From Streptomyces tendae (GTDB taxonomy: Bacteria > Actinomycetota > Actinomycetes > Streptomycetales > Streptomycetaceae): a DNA stretch of 64,000 nt. A program made the position numbers and the translations under genes. Each line of letters opens with the position of its first letter. The first letter of the stretch is position 1. Below, one piece after another: positions 1 through 8,605 of this stretch. Where the stretch lies: positions 124,001 through 188,000 of the forward strand of contig NZ_CP043960.1 in NCBI RefSeq assembly GCF_008632955.1, in the 5' to 3' direction. Under the pieces are notes generated by a model, which worked only from the letters and a program-made list of their open reading frames with translations, was not told where the DNA came from and made no database searches.

Positions 1-65
1 ACACCGCGCCCGATTCCACTCGTCGAGCCTGTGACCAGTGCAGCGCGCCCTTTGAGACGATTCAT
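1..65 (-). CDS. SDR family oxidoreductase, 5' end only (runs off left edge)
   Basis: Only the first 21 or so codons are inside the window. They read MNRLKGRAALVTGSTSGIG, which is the N-terminal Rossmann strand and the TGxxxGIG dinucleotide-binding motif of classical short-chain dehydrogenases. The ATG (complement of 63-65) has a GGAGG ribosome site at 71-75. The palindromic sequences at 134-180 lie just upstream and probably regulate it. Substrate cannot be told from this piece. The SDR at the right edge of the window is a different partial gene: it shows only the 3' part. Confidence 0.8.
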   Translation of the reverse strand, partial: MNRLKGRAALVTGSTSGIGRG

Positions 66-133
66 GCCAGTACCTCCGGTTGTACGGTGATATCGATGAA
101 GTGGAACGTTGATCTTCGCTGAACCCCATCCAT

Positions 134-180
134 AATTGCTTGCAGGAGCAAGTATATCAAGATAATTGCTTAAGCAAGTA
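134..180. promoter_or_regulatory. Tandem palindromic operator candidate upstream of the SDR gene
   Basis: Two copies of AATTGCTT start at 135 and 165, exactly 30 bp apart. The right copy sits in a perfect 12-bp palindrome, TTGCTTAAGCAA (166-177). The left copy forms an imperfect one, CTTGC-AGGA-GCAAG (139-152). The sequence is markedly AT-richer than its surroundings. Two symmetric boxes about three helical turns apart look like binding sites for a dimeric TetR- or MarR-type repressor of the leftward SDR gene. No regulator gene is in view here, so this is inference. Confidence 0.5.
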
Positions 181-280
181 GTCCGCCGTGGCTTGAGCGG
201 TCGTCCGAGCGGAAGCCGGTGTGCTGCACCAAGACATCGCCATGGTCGCTGTTGCCGCCGCCATTCATACGCGATTCGTA

Positions 281-311
281 CGTGAAACGTACGGGTCTCG
301 TACGTTTCACG
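281..311. promoter_or_regulatory. 13-bp perfect inverted repeat before tap
   Basis: CGTGAAACGTACG (281-293) and its exact reverse complement (299-311) flank a 5-bp spacer, 26 bp before the tap start. The AGGAGG ribosome site follows at 327-332. Because Tap starts with an Xre-type helix-turn-helix, an autoregulatory operator is the simplest reading. A role in DNA-end or replication control cannot be excluded. Confidence 0.6.
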
Positions 312-336
312 GGTAGGGTGGCGGTCAGGAGGTTCC

Positions 337-2571
337 ATGTCCGAGTTGTTCGACGCTGTCGACGCCCTGCTCGCGTCCCGCGCCGTGCTGCCGCCACCGG
401 CGGAGCGCAAGCGGCTGCGCACCGCACACGGCCTGACGATTGATGAAGTGGCCACCGCGCTTAAGGTGCGCCGGGCCACGGTGTCCGGCTGGGAGAACGG
501 CAAGACAGAGCCCCGCCCGCCTGAGCGCGATGCCTACGCCCGGCTGCTGGACAAGCTCGCGGAGCTCTACCCCACCGACGCCACTGCCGCGCCGGTTCAG
601 GACGCGGTGGTCACGCCCACGTTCCCTGCCGCGCCTGCCCCGGCGGAAACGCGGACGCTGTCGACAGGGGCGGCGTCCGAAGCTGCGGCCAGGACTGCAA
701 CCGAGAACCTCCAGACCCCTGCCCCTGTCGCCGCTGCTCCGGCCGCCGCGACCCGCCCGGCGCGCACCACCAGGGCGTCGTCGACGTCGCGCCGCCCGGG
801 TGGGAGGAAGGCGACCCCGGCCGGCACCCCGGCGGGCGGCACCGACCCGCGGTTCGAGAACGGCCCGCTGGCGGTCGTCGACGTCGAGGACGGGCGGGTG
901 CTGGCGTACTGCACCGGCGGCCTGGTCCTGGACGTGCCCGCGAAGAGTATCCCGGCCCTGGTCGACTGGACGCTGCGCGAGGCCAAGCTCGGACAGCCGA
1001 AACTCGCCGGGCCTGGCAAGGACGCCGACCCACTGATCGTGCTCACCGGGGCCGCGTTGGAGCGCTACGGCCTGCCCGTCACGCTCACGGAGGAGGAGCG
1101 CCTTGCCGGGCGCCTACCGGAGGGCCACAAGGTCATCAAGCAGCTCGCGCGCGCGGAGTGGAAGCTGACCAAGCGCGGATTCGGGCCGTGGGCCAGGATC
1201 TACCGCCCCGCGACCGGCTCGGAGCGGGCCTGCGTGCAGCTGTGCATCCCCTCCTGGAACGCGCTGGACATCCGGCACTGGGGCGAGGCCGGGCAGCTCC
1301 CTCCGGCCGAACTCGCCCGCGTCCTGGGCGTGTACGCCTCCCGGGTCATGACGCCGCGCGGCTCCACGGCGGTGACCGGCTTGGAGCTGATGACCGCGCT
1401 GCACCCGCCGACCCGGGCCTCCGAACCGGACGCCGACGGCAAGCGGCACTCCGAGCACAACCCCGGCAGCCTGGGCAAGGAACCGGTCGACCCGGCGCCC
1501 TGCGAGGCCCCCGACGGCCACCCCGTCCTCAAGAACATGCCCCGTTTCCACGTACGGGGTCCGGCGGAAAAGCTGTTCGAGGAGGCGTACGACTGGGCGC
1601 GGCCGATGACCGATGCGGAGTGCACCCTGCGGCACCTGGTCGGCATCGACGTCAACATGGCCTTCGCGGCCGGCGCCAACGGTCTGAACGTCGGACTCGG
1701 TGAGGCGACGCACGTCAAGGCCCCGGCGTTCGATGCGAAGCTGCCCGGCTCGTGGCTGGTCGACCTGTCCCATGTCGACCTGTCCCACGTGAAGGTCGGC
1801 AAGGGGTGGGTGGAGCTGGACGGCAGCCTGCTGCCGAGCCCCTTCACGCCGAAGGGCGAGTGTCCTGAGGGGCCGGCCTGGTACGCGACGCCCACCGTCG
1901 CGTACGCGGTGGAGCTTGGCTACGAGGTGCGCCCGCTGGAGGCGTGGGTCCGGTACGACAGCGGCCGCTATCTGGACGGCTGGTACCAGCGGCTCCGTGA
2001 CGCCTACCTTGCCACGATGGCCGACCTCGGAGTCGACGCCGACCTCACCCCGGCCGACTTCCTCGCCGCGATGGACGGCTACAAGGACCACGACCCGGAC
2101 CTTGCGATCGTCGTCTCGGCGATCAAGGCGACGGTCAAGGGCGGCCTGGGCAAACTGCGCGAGCGGCCGCGCGGTGAGGGATGGAAGCCCGGGCAGCCGT
2201 GGCGCGCCTTGTCCCGCCCGACGTGGCGGCCGGACATCCGCGCCGCGGTCATCTCCCGCACCCGGATCAACCTGCACCGCAAAATCGTCAAGCACGCGGC
2301 TTTCACCGGCCAGTACCCCGTCGCGATCCTGTCCGACTGTGTTGTTTACGCCTCGTCGGGGCCGAGCCCGCTGGACTTCCTGCCCTACCGCGACGGCAAG
2401 CCGCTGCCCGGCGGTTTCAAGCTTGGCATCAACCCCGGCCTGGTCAAGCACGAGGGCACCCAGAGCGTTCTGTGGGGCGAAGAGGTCCGCGAGCGGTTCA
2501 ACGCACCCGACCTCAACCTCGCCCGCTACATCAAGGACGGCACCGTCACCGACATCGACAACGGAGAGTAG
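337..2571 (+). CDS. tap: Telomere-associated protein Tap
   Basis: 744-residue protein matching the Streptomyces Tap family in size, in N-terminal organisation and in being followed by tpg. In the family, Tap binds the single-stranded telomere overhang and recruits the terminal protein Tpg to the replication ends of linear replicons. Residues about 24-62 form an Xre-like helix-turn-helix (LTIDEVATALKVRRATVSGWENG). Residues about 90-170 are an Ala/Pro/Thr/Arg-rich linker, and the rest is the large conserved Tap body. The ATG has an AGGAGG 5 bp upstream. The tpg start lies 9 bp after the stop, so the two are one transcript. The frame is open throughout, so this copy looks functional. Confidence 0.92.
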   Translation: MSELFDAVDALLASRAVLPPPAERKRLRTAHGLTIDEVATALKVRRATVSGWENGKTEPRPPERDAYARLLDKLAELYPTDATAAPVQDAVVTPTFPAAPAPAETRTLSTGAASEAAARTATENLQTPAPVAAAPAAATRPARTTRASSTSRRPGGRKATPAGTPAGGTDPRFENGPLAVVDVEDGRVLAYCTGGLVLDVPAKSIPALVDWTLREAKLGQPKLAGPGKDADPLIVLTGAALERYGLPVTLTEEERLAGRLPEGHKVIKQLARAEWKLTKRGFGPWARIYRPATGSERACVQLCIPSWNALDIRHWGEAGQLPPAELARVLGVYASRVMTPRGSTAVTGLELMTALHPPTRASEPDADGKRHSEHNPGSLGKEPVDPAPCEAPDGHPVLKNMPRFHVRGPAEKLFEEAYDWARPMTDAECTLRHLVGIDVNMAFAAGANGLNVGLGEATHVKAPAFDAKLPGSWLVDLSHVDLSHVKVGKGWVELDGSLLPSPFTPKGECPEGPAWYATPTVAYAVELGYEVRPLEAWVRYDSGRYLDGWYQRLRDAYLATMADLGVDADLTPADFLAAMDGYKDHDPDLAIVVSAIKATVKGGLGKLRERPRGEGWKPGQPWRALSRPTWRPDIRAAVISRTRINLHRKIVKHAAFTGQYPVAILSDCVVYASSGPSPLDFLPYRDGKPLPGGFKLGINPGLVKHEGTQSVLWGEEVRERFNAPDLNLARYIKDGTVTDIDNGE

Positions 2572-2580
2572 GAGTAGGCG

Positions 2581-3138
2581 ATGAGCCTGTTCGGGGACGG
2601 TCTGGAGACCGCGGTGCAGAAGGCGTTCACCCGCCCGGCACCCAAAAGCGCACCCGCCCAGATGCGCTACCTGGTCAAGAAACTCAAGAGCACCAAAGCG
2701 GTCGCCCAGATGCTGCGCATCTCCCAGCGCACCGTCGAACGCTACGTGAAAGACCAGATCAAAAGACCCCGCCCGGACCTCGCCGCGCGCCTGGAGCGCG
2801 AGGTGAAGAAGCGCTGGCAGCCGCAGATCCGGGCCAAGGCCCGGCAGAAGGCGGCCACCACCGACGGCATCGTCATCGACACCCGCGCCCGCCTCGGCTA
2901 CACCGCGCCGATCGGGTCGACGGACCAGGACCGTATCCGGCACCTGACCGTTGCCCTGCCCCCGCAGTACGCCGCCCGCCTCTTCAACGCCCAGGATACC
3001 GGCGCCACCGACCAGCAGCTCCAGGAGATCGCCGCCGAAGCACTCAAGGACGTCTACTTCCAGGACAGCGGCCGCCGCGCCGGCAGCCTGGAAGAGGTCC
3101 GCTTCACGGACATCGAACACCTCGAGTTCGAGCTGTAG
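2581..3138 (+). CDS. tpg: Terminal protein Tpg of linear replicons
   Basis: 185 residues, the usual Tpg length. Tpg is covalently attached to the 5' DNA ends and primes end patching of Streptomyces linear chromosomes and plasmids. A helix-turn-helix-like stretch (VAQMLRISQRTVERYVKDQI) lies at residues 41-60, followed by a strongly basic segment (about 61-90). Residue 114 is threonine, in IGSTDQDR; Thr114 is the position I recall as the reported DNA-linked residue of Tpg. The gene is intact and coupled to tap (9-bp gap, short purine-rich AGGAG-like region before ATG). Its presence is the strongest evidence that the replicon is linear. Confidence 0.93.
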   Translation: MSLFGDGLETAVQKAFTRPAPKSAPAQMRYLVKKLKSTKAVAQMLRISQRTVERYVKDQIKRPRPDLAARLEREVKKRWQPQIRAKARQKAATTDGIVIDTRARLGYTAPIGSTDQDRIRHLTVALPPQYAARLFNAQDTGATDQQLQEIAAEALKDVYFQDSGRRAGSLEEVRFTDIEHLEFEL

Positions 3139-3173
3139 CAACCCCCGGAAACAGCCATCGAGACCGGCGTGAC

Positions 3174-3234
3174 TGAGCGCGACGGTTGGCGCTTGAGCGC
3201 GGCAATTGGTGACTGAGCTCGACAGGTTGGCGGA
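3174..3234. repeat. Three tandem ~20-bp degenerate repeats after tpg
   Basis: Three head-to-tail units begin at 3174, 3194 and 3214, each starting TGAGCKCGRC and ending in TTGG plus a few bases. Units 1 and 3 share almost the whole sequence; unit 2 is more diverged. They lie 36 bp after the tpg stop, outside any gene. They could be iteron-like binding sites or the scar of a mobile element end. Confidence 0.55.
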
Positions 3235-3305
3235 GTTTCGGAGCTCAAGGGCAGGTGAGCTTGTGGGGAGGCGCCGACCGGGCCCCGTAGCGGAAGGAGC
3301 GTCGC

Positions 3306-4166
3306 GTGTTCGACAAGTTCAAAACCAGGACGGTGTGCACCAGTGAGGCATCTGTCTTCGTTCGGTACGGCGGGGAAGGCCCGCCACTCCTGCTGTTGCA
3401 CGGCCACCCGCGGACGTCGGCGACCTGGCACCGGGTCGCGCCCCTCCTGGTGCGGCGCGGCTTCACCGTCGTCTGCCCCGACCTGCGCGGATACGGGCGC
3501 TCCCGCGGTCCCGAGCCCACTCCTGATCATGCCCCGCACTCCAAGCGCGCTGTGGCCAAGGACATGGTCGAGGTCATGCAGGCACTCGGACACCAGCGCT
3601 TCGGGCTCGTCGGCCACGACCGTGGAGCCGCAGTGGCACTGCGCCTGGTGCTGGACCACCCCTCCGCGGTGAACCGGGTGGCGTTCGTGGACGGCCTGCC
3701 CCTGAGCGAGCATCTGACCCGTGCGGATGCCCGGTTCGCCACCGCGTGGTGGCACTGGTTCTTCTTCGCCCAGCCGGATATTCCCGAACGCGTCATCAAC
3801 GCCGATCCTGACGCCTGGTACCGCGGCGACCCCGAAGCCATGGGGCAGGAGAATTACGACGAGTGGCGGACCGCCACCCGCAATCCGGACGTCGTCCGCG
3901 CCATGCTGGAGGACTACCGCGCCGGACTCACCGTGGACTGCCAACATGAGGAGGCGGACCGCGCCCGGGGTACGCGGATCGAATGCCCCGTCCTGATCCT
4001 GTGGTCGCTACGGGACGACCTGGAGGATCTGTACGGCGACCCGCGCAGCATCTGGCGCGACTGGGCCGACGACGTTCGGGGCCACGGCATCGACGCCGGC
4101 CACCATGTGGCCGAGGAAGCCCCCGGCCCGCTCTCCGCCTCCCTGGGCGACTTCTTCAACGGCTGA
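3306..4166 (+). CDS. Alpha/beta hydrolase, haloacetate-dehalogenase-like
   Basis: 286-residue soluble alpha/beta hydrolase. The oxyanion motif HGHPRT is at about 32-37 and RGYGRS at 61-66. The nucleophile elbow VGHDRG carries Asp105 instead of Ser, as in haloalkane and fluoroacetate dehalogenases. The cap-domain WWHWFFFAQP (about 147-156) matches the His-Trp pair that binds halide in fluoroacetate dehalogenases, and GHHVAEEAP near residue 262 supplies the catalytic His. The predicted reaction is hydrolytic removal of halogen from a haloacetate. Related epoxide hydrolases share the Asp nucleophile, so the substrate is inferred. GTG start with a GGAAGGAG site at 3291-3298. No linked regulator. 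Confidence 0.8.
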   Translation: MFDKFKTRTVCTSEASVFVRYGGEGPPLLLLHGHPRTSATWHRVAPLLVRRGFTVVCPDLRGYGRSRGPEPTPDHAPHSKRAVAKDMVEVMQALGHQRFGLVGHDRGAAVALRLVLDHPSAVNRVAFVDGLPLSEHLTRADARFATAWWHWFFFAQPDIPERVINADPDAWYRGDPEAMGQENYDEWRTATRNPDVVRAMLEDYRAGLTVDCQHEEADRARGTRIECPVLILWSLRDDLEDLYGDPRSIWRDWADDVRGHGIDAGHHVAEEAPGPLSASLGDFFNG

Positions 4167-5074
4167 CGGCGGCATGCAATTGCATGACCAAAAACGGACA
4201 TGGACGTATCTGTGCGACGATGTCGTGAAGCCGCCGCCCCTCAACCTGTAGAACCGGCGAAGGCAGACCGTCTCCAGGCGCTGTAGTGGGCATGGGTCTT
4301 CGGCCTCCACCAGTTCGTCTCACCCCATCCACAACCCCGAGGGCGTCCTGGAGAGTGTGGGCAGTGCGCTGATGGTTGTCCTCCGGCCCTCAGTTTCGGG
4401 TGGTGTGTTCACGGCGGCCGAGGTGCCGGGCCAGCGCCCGCCAGTTCGTCAGGTGTGCAATGCCGTGCTCACGCGGATGCGCTGCGAGGAGTGCGCTTTG
4501 CGCCGTCGTTCGTGCATCTCCAAGTACCAGTCCGGAAGCCGGCCGAGGACGGCGGCGCGTATGTGCTGTACACCCACCCGCACGGGGCTGCGCGTTCGTC
4601 CCCTGGCCGGAGGCGATATCGAGATGTCGCTAGGTGGGTGCTCGTGCATACTTCCTCACCGTGGAAATCACGACAGGCGAGCTGCGGCGCCTTCAATCTG
4701 GACCGGGAGCCGAGAATGACGACGAGCCGCGGCCGTATCTCGTGCGCTGCCACTTCACTGCCGAGGACCCGGCCCAGGTTCGGCCAGAAGTCTGACAACG
4801 ACATCCAGATTGAGCCATGCCTGTCAGCGCTGTCCGCTGGTGTCCAGCCCAGTTACGGGACACCGGAACAGTCCATGATCGACGACGAGAATGGCAGCCA
4901 CGCCTATTGGGTTGCAGCATGTGCTGTCCGGGTCAGGTCAGAGTGTCCGTGGTAGCGATTGGGTGGAACCAGTGGGTTGGCGGCGCTCAGCGGCCGGCCG
5001 TGTCGGCGGGCCGTGCCCGGCGGGGTCTGCCGGATGGGAATGCCGGGCGAGGGCTCCCGCCCTACGCTCGCCGT
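4167..5074. other. Gene-poor stretch with one small possible ORF
   Basis: Between the hydrolase and the VOC gene I find no full-length gene. Several frames are open but have no family signature. The only protein-like segment is the short ORF at 4634-4795. Confidence 0.5.
4634..4795 (+). CDS. Small hypothetical protein (possible remnant)
   Basis: A GTG directly after a TAG stop opens a 53-codon frame. The product is balanced and soluble-looking (AYFLTVEITTGELRRL, then YLVRCHFTAEDPAQ), unlike the Arg/Pro/Ser-rich translations of the other frames. There is no clear ribosome site, so it may be the tail of a lost longer gene. I do not recognise the family. Confidence 0.3.
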   Translation: MGARAYFLTVEITTGELRRLQSGPGAENDDEPRPYLVRCHFTAEDPAQVRPEV

Positions 5075-5548
5075 ATGTCCGATTTCATCGCCGCCGGCGC
5101 CACAGCCGACGACCTTCCCGCACCGGCCGAGGGTCTGCTGCTCACGCACTTTCTCACGGTCGGTGACGTCCCTCGCTCGCGGGCGTTCTATGCCGATGTG
5201 CTGGGCGGTCAGGTGGTGCTGGAGGAGAACCCCTGCATCATCAAGGTCGCCAACAGCTGGATCATCATGAACCCAGGCGGCGGGCCCACCGATGACAAGC
5301 CCGATGTCGTCCTGCGCCCGCCGGAGGACCGCCACACCGTCTCCAGCTTCCTGAACGTACGGGTGGCGGACATCCACGGCTTCTACGCGGCAGCCCGCGC
5401 CAAGGGAGCCGAGTTCCTCACCCCGCCCATCGACCGGCGCGCCGAGCTGCGCTGCTACATGCGCGACCCGGATGGCCACCTCATCGAGGTCGGCCAGTCC
5501 ACGGGCCTGCTCAAGGGCATCCTGGCACGCACCGATACCGAAGCCTGA
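5075..5548 (+). CDS. VOC-family (glyoxalase/bleomycin-resistance fold) protein
   Basis: 157 residues. The fold is signalled by LLLTHFLTVGDVPRSRAFYADVLGG (about 21-45) at the first beta-alpha-beta unit, with the second unit ending in YMRDPDGHLIEVGQSTG. In VOC proteins His and Glu residues at the strand starts bind metal; His25 and the Glu of HLIEVGQ fit this. Members range from glyoxalase I-like lyases to drug-binding proteins, so the reaction is not assigned. The first 20 residues (MSDFIAAGATADD) precede the domain. The frame stays open upstream but the ATG at 5075 gives the normal family length. Single-gene unit. Confidence 0.82.
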   Translation: MSDFIAAGATADDLPAPAEGLLLTHFLTVGDVPRSRAFYADVLGGQVVLEENPCIIKVANSWIIMNPGGGPTDDKPDVVLRPPEDRHTVSSFLNVRVADIHGFYAAARAKGAEFLTPPIDRRAELRCYMRDPDGHLIEVGQSTGLLKGILARTDTEA

Positions 5549-5888
5549 CCACTGCGCTGCTGACCGGATGCGTCAGGTGCGACCGAGCGGGTCGGTGATA
5601 CCACCGGGGCACGCACGCGCCGCGATGTCCCGGCCGACGCGTGCGGCCCCAGCTGACCGGCCACCGAACAGGTGCCGCCACCACTACTTGAGGGGCCAGG
5701 TTCGGGCGTGTGTGGTCGTTGCTGGTCAAGGGTGGCGGGGTGCTGGTCAGGGGTGTGGTCGGTTCTGTGGCATTCGTGAACTTCCCGCGCGTCCTGGGGT
5801 GGTGGGGTTTCACGCTGGTGGGGTGAGCGTTGAGGCGCGGGTGGGTGGGGCGGGGTGGGTTGATGAGTTCGTGTTGGCTTTGGCGGCT

Positions 5889-6068
5889 CGTCCGGTAGTC
5901 GTCCGGCAACCGCACACCTATCTGCGCTTCGAGTTCGGCAAGCCCGTCATCGGTCAGCGGGACTTCCAGAGCCCACCTGGAGCCGAGCGAGCCGATCACC
6001 TTGCGACTCGTCGGTTGGGTACCCAACGCGGCCACGCGCTGGCGTAACACCGTTCCACAGCTGATCAA
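5889..6068 (-). pseudogene. SMI1/KNR4-like fragment
   Basis: About 60 residues on the minus strand carry the N-terminal SMI1/KNR4 signature: LTDDGLAELEAQIGVRLPDDYR. The translation then collapses into a low-complexity Pro/Thr-rich sequence, and the region before it is also out of frame. SMI1/KNR4 domains are common immunity proteins of polymorphic toxin systems. Only this piece remains. Two or three other small proteins of unknown function follow. Confidence 0.55.
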
Positions 6069-6190
6069 CCATGCGTAGCCGGTACGGGGAACCAGTGACA
6101 GCGGAAGCTGTTGGGGACCACCGCACGCCGACAGGCCAGCCGCATGAATCCGAATGACGGCGCACGTGGTCCTGACCTAGCGTTCTGCCC

Positions 6191-6646
6191 GTGACCTCTC
6201 TCGACGACAGCACTGACGTCAGGCCCCGTGTGACGATCCGCTGCCAGGACAATGCGTCCATCGGTGTGACGTTCTGCGACCGGTTCAGCTTCGACGCAGA
6301 CTCTGTGCACTATGCCGTCGAGCTGGAGGCCCCGGGTCTGACCGCTCGCGTCAACGAGGTCGTCGCCTGGAGCTGGGACAGGGATCTCGCCCCGTTCCTG
6401 GAAGGGCTCGCCGCCGACTACCGAGGATGGGACGGCGAACGGAGCTGGCAGACCAACGACCGGGACTTGGCGGTGTCGGCCGTCTTCCGCTCCGGCGGGT
6501 ACGTCGGACTGACCTGGAACTTGCACCCATGGCCGAAGGCCGCGGGCCGCTGGGGCGCAGCAGTGACCACCTGGCTGGAGGCCGGCGAGCAGATGGCTTC
6601 CCTGGCTTCCGACATCCGGCAGTTCCTCGCCGGAGAGCAGCAGTGA
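6191..6646 (+). CDS. DUF6228 family protein
   Basis: 151-residue soluble protein with the DUF6228 pattern: FSFDADSVHYAVELEAPGLTA near the N-terminus, then FLEGLAADYRGW, the SGGYVGLTWNL strand, and GEQMASLASDIRQFL at the end. Function of the family is unknown. GTG start. Its TGA overlaps the next ATG by one base (6646), so the two genes are translationally coupled. The setting among small acidic orphan proteins and an SMI1 fragment suggests an immunity-type or stress-related neighbourhood, which is inference. Confidence 0.75.
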   Translation: MTSLDDSTDVRPRVTIRCQDNASIGVTFCDRFSFDADSVHYAVELEAPGLTARVNEVVAWSWDRDLAPFLEGLAADYRGWDGERSWQTNDRDLAVSAVFRSGGYVGLTWNLHPWPKAAGRWGAAVTTWLEAGEQMASLASDIRQFLAGEQQ

Positions 6647-7122
6647 TGTCCGGCTCCGGTATCCGCATCACCTGGACTCTGGGGGCACACGGGTGGGCCG
6701 ACATTACCCTTGAGGATCATCAGGCGAAGGCCGAGCTCACCGCGTCCTACATCACCAGTGCGCCCGAAGATTTCCTGACCGCGATGGTCCGGCTCGTCGC
6801 GGGTGAAAGGGAGGCCCGTGTCCAATTCGAGGCCGAGCCGACAGCCTACCGGTGGATCTTCTACCGCGAGGGCGAGGATGTCTGGAGCCGCGTGCTGGAG
6901 CTGCGCGATGGCAACGATCACGACAACAGGGGAACGGAGATTTGGTCATGCCAGCTCGGCATCGACCAGCTTTCCCGCGCGGTGATCCGCTGCTTCGACG
7001 AGGTCGCCCAGACCTTTGGCGAGAGCGGGTACCGAGGCAAGTGGGGTGAGCACTTCCCCCGAACCGAACTCGAAGCCCTCAGTCGCCTCTGGCGCACTCA
7101 CCAACACCTCTGTGACACATAG
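6646..7122 (+). CDS. Hypothetical protein coupled to DUF6228 gene
   Basis: 158-residue soluble, acidic protein with no signal peptide or membrane segment. The ATG at 6646 shares its A with the upstream stop. A beta-rich N-terminal half (IRITWTLGAHGWADITLED; YRWIFYREGED) is followed by helices (SRAVIRCFDEVAQTFGESGYRGKWGEHFP). I do not recognise the family with certainty. Length, composition and coupling resemble the upstream DUF6228 protein, so the pair may form a complex. Confidence 0.7.
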   Translation: MSGSGIRITWTLGAHGWADITLEDHQAKAELTASYITSAPEDFLTAMVRLVAGEREARVQFEAEPTAYRWIFYREGEDVWSRVLELRDGNDHDNRGTEIWSCQLGIDQLSRAVIRCFDEVAQTFGESGYRGKWGEHFPRTELEALSRLWRTHQHLCDT

Positions 7123-7361
7123 TCAGGACAGCGCCCCCACTCACGTCGAGGATAAGCACACGCCTGGCCCAGGGCACCGACCGGCGGTGGACGGATTTCA
7201 CCGGTACTGACGGCAAGCACCTACGGACCGGGCCACGCAGTCCGGCCAGATACCGCGAGGACTCAGCCGACATCGGCGTGGCGTCGCTGTCGTCGTCGCG
7301 GAACGTGGGCTCGGGGACCTACAGCTGGAAAACGCAATCGCTCAAGCCGTATGGAGGCCCC

Positions 7362-7805
7362 GTGGGATCCAGAGACGCCGACATCGATTTCACCTTCACA
7401 CGACCGACCACCGCGCGCGCCCTTCTGGACGCCCTGACCAGGTTGGGGTGGTCCGCCGTGATACCAGTCGGCCACGTTGCATACATGGTCAACGACGAGG
7501 ACGACTCTTACGAATGGTACGACAGCACACCCGAGCACATCGACGAGGCGCTGGCGGTGCTGGACTCGCCGGCCAACCTGCCGTACACCGTGGCCCTCAA
7601 CGTCTACCACGCGGAGGCGCAGACCGGCGGCATGCTCATGTTCCACGCCGGTCGCACAGATGTATCTTTCATTCCCAGCATCGACCGTCGGCCCATTCCC
7701 TCGGCACCGGCATTCACCGACCTTGCCTGGTACCTGGACACACTCGTGCCCGCCCTCGTCACAGCGGGACTCAGGGGGTACGAGGCCCACGAGGTGCGCT
7801 ACTGA
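7362..7805 (+). CDS. Hypothetical protein, immunity-like size and composition
   Basis: 147 residues from a GTG with GGAGG at 7353-7357. The frame is open further upstream, but only this start has a ribosome site. The product is acidic and soluble (IDFTFTRPTTARALLDAL; MVNDEDDSYEWYDSTPEHIDEAL; PAFTDLAWYLDTLVPALV). No catalytic motif is visible. It lies 240 bp after the DUF6228 pair, in the same direction. Function unknown. Confidence 0.65.
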   Translation: MGSRDADIDFTFTRPTTARALLDALTRLGWSAVIPVGHVAYMVNDEDDSYEWYDSTPEHIDEALAVLDSPANLPYTVALNVYHAEAQTGGMLMFHAGRTDVSFIPSIDRRPIPSAPAFTDLAWYLDTLVPALVTAGLRGYEAHEVRY

Positions 7806-8605
7806 CGGCATCGGCTCAGCCAAAGTCAGGAGCGGTGAGCCTCGTCGAGGGAGGCGCCTCAAGTCCGGTCGAGTAGGCGATTTCGGCGATGCGTTGAAGC
7901 GCGTTCTGGTACGCGTCCGCATTGCCCGGCATCTTCTGCCAGGCGCGGATGGTGACGGTCGCGGACCGAAGGGCGCCGGGAACACTCAGGCGCCGGGTGT
8001 GGTTGTAGGAGGCGTGGTTGTGGAGGGGACAGTGTCCCCGGGCCTCACCTATTGCCCATGAGGACGATCGTTCGGCTGAAGCCTCATGGAGCCTTTCGCC
8101 GCGTAGGCGACCGCCCTTCACGACCACCCAGCTGATCGGTCCCACCCGGCAACCCGGGCGGGACCGATGCTGTCTTTGAAATCGAGATCCCCGTGCCCGA
8201 ACCGCGTTTTGCCGAGCGCGTTGCATGGCTGCTGACCGCTACCTTGCCGTGGACGAGCGACACAGGTTCCTCCTGCTTGGTACGGGCACCGCCGACGCTG
8301 GCCGGACGGTGCCTGAGGTCCTGGAGGCTGCGGCCGCCGAGCTCCAGGACCAGGAGGACGCATTCCAGCGTTCCCGCATCCCTCCCCCCACCGCCAGGCC
8401 ACCCGGTAAGCGCCGGCACCCGTGGGCGGGCACCTCGCTACGCCCGTCCACGGCCTCCTGCCGACACCTACCGGGCCCTTTCCGCCCCCGCTACGTCCGT
8501 ACACCGGCCCCGTCACGGCCCACCCACCCCCGGCCCCGACCGACTGCTCGGTTGTTCCCGTCTCGCCCGCCGAGCCGACAGTGACGCCTCGCACTGGCAG
8601 AGTTT
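7806..8605. other. Intergenic region with decayed coding fragments
   Basis: No intact gene. One readable piece lies on the plus strand at 8193-8380. A second lies on the minus strand near 7816-7975 (reading TIRAWQKMPGNADAYQNALQRIAEIAYSTGLE). Neither has a recognisable family and both break off in low-complexity sequence. Confidence 0.45.
8193..8380 (+). pseudogene. Fragment of an unknown small protein
   Basis: The GTG at 8193 reads VPEPRFAERVAWLL, then a one-base shift near 8222 leads into RYLAVDERHRFLLLGTG and VPEVLEAAAAELQDQEDAFQ before the frame degenerates to Pro/Arg-rich sequence. Composition is protein-like only in this span. I do not recognise a family. Confidence 0.3.

Noticed and set aside
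1114..3141. 675-codon open frame on the minus strand over tap-tpg
   Set aside because: It is antisense to two well-supported genes, and its translation is a repetitive Arg/Gly/Val-rich shadow of GC-rich codons with no family signal.
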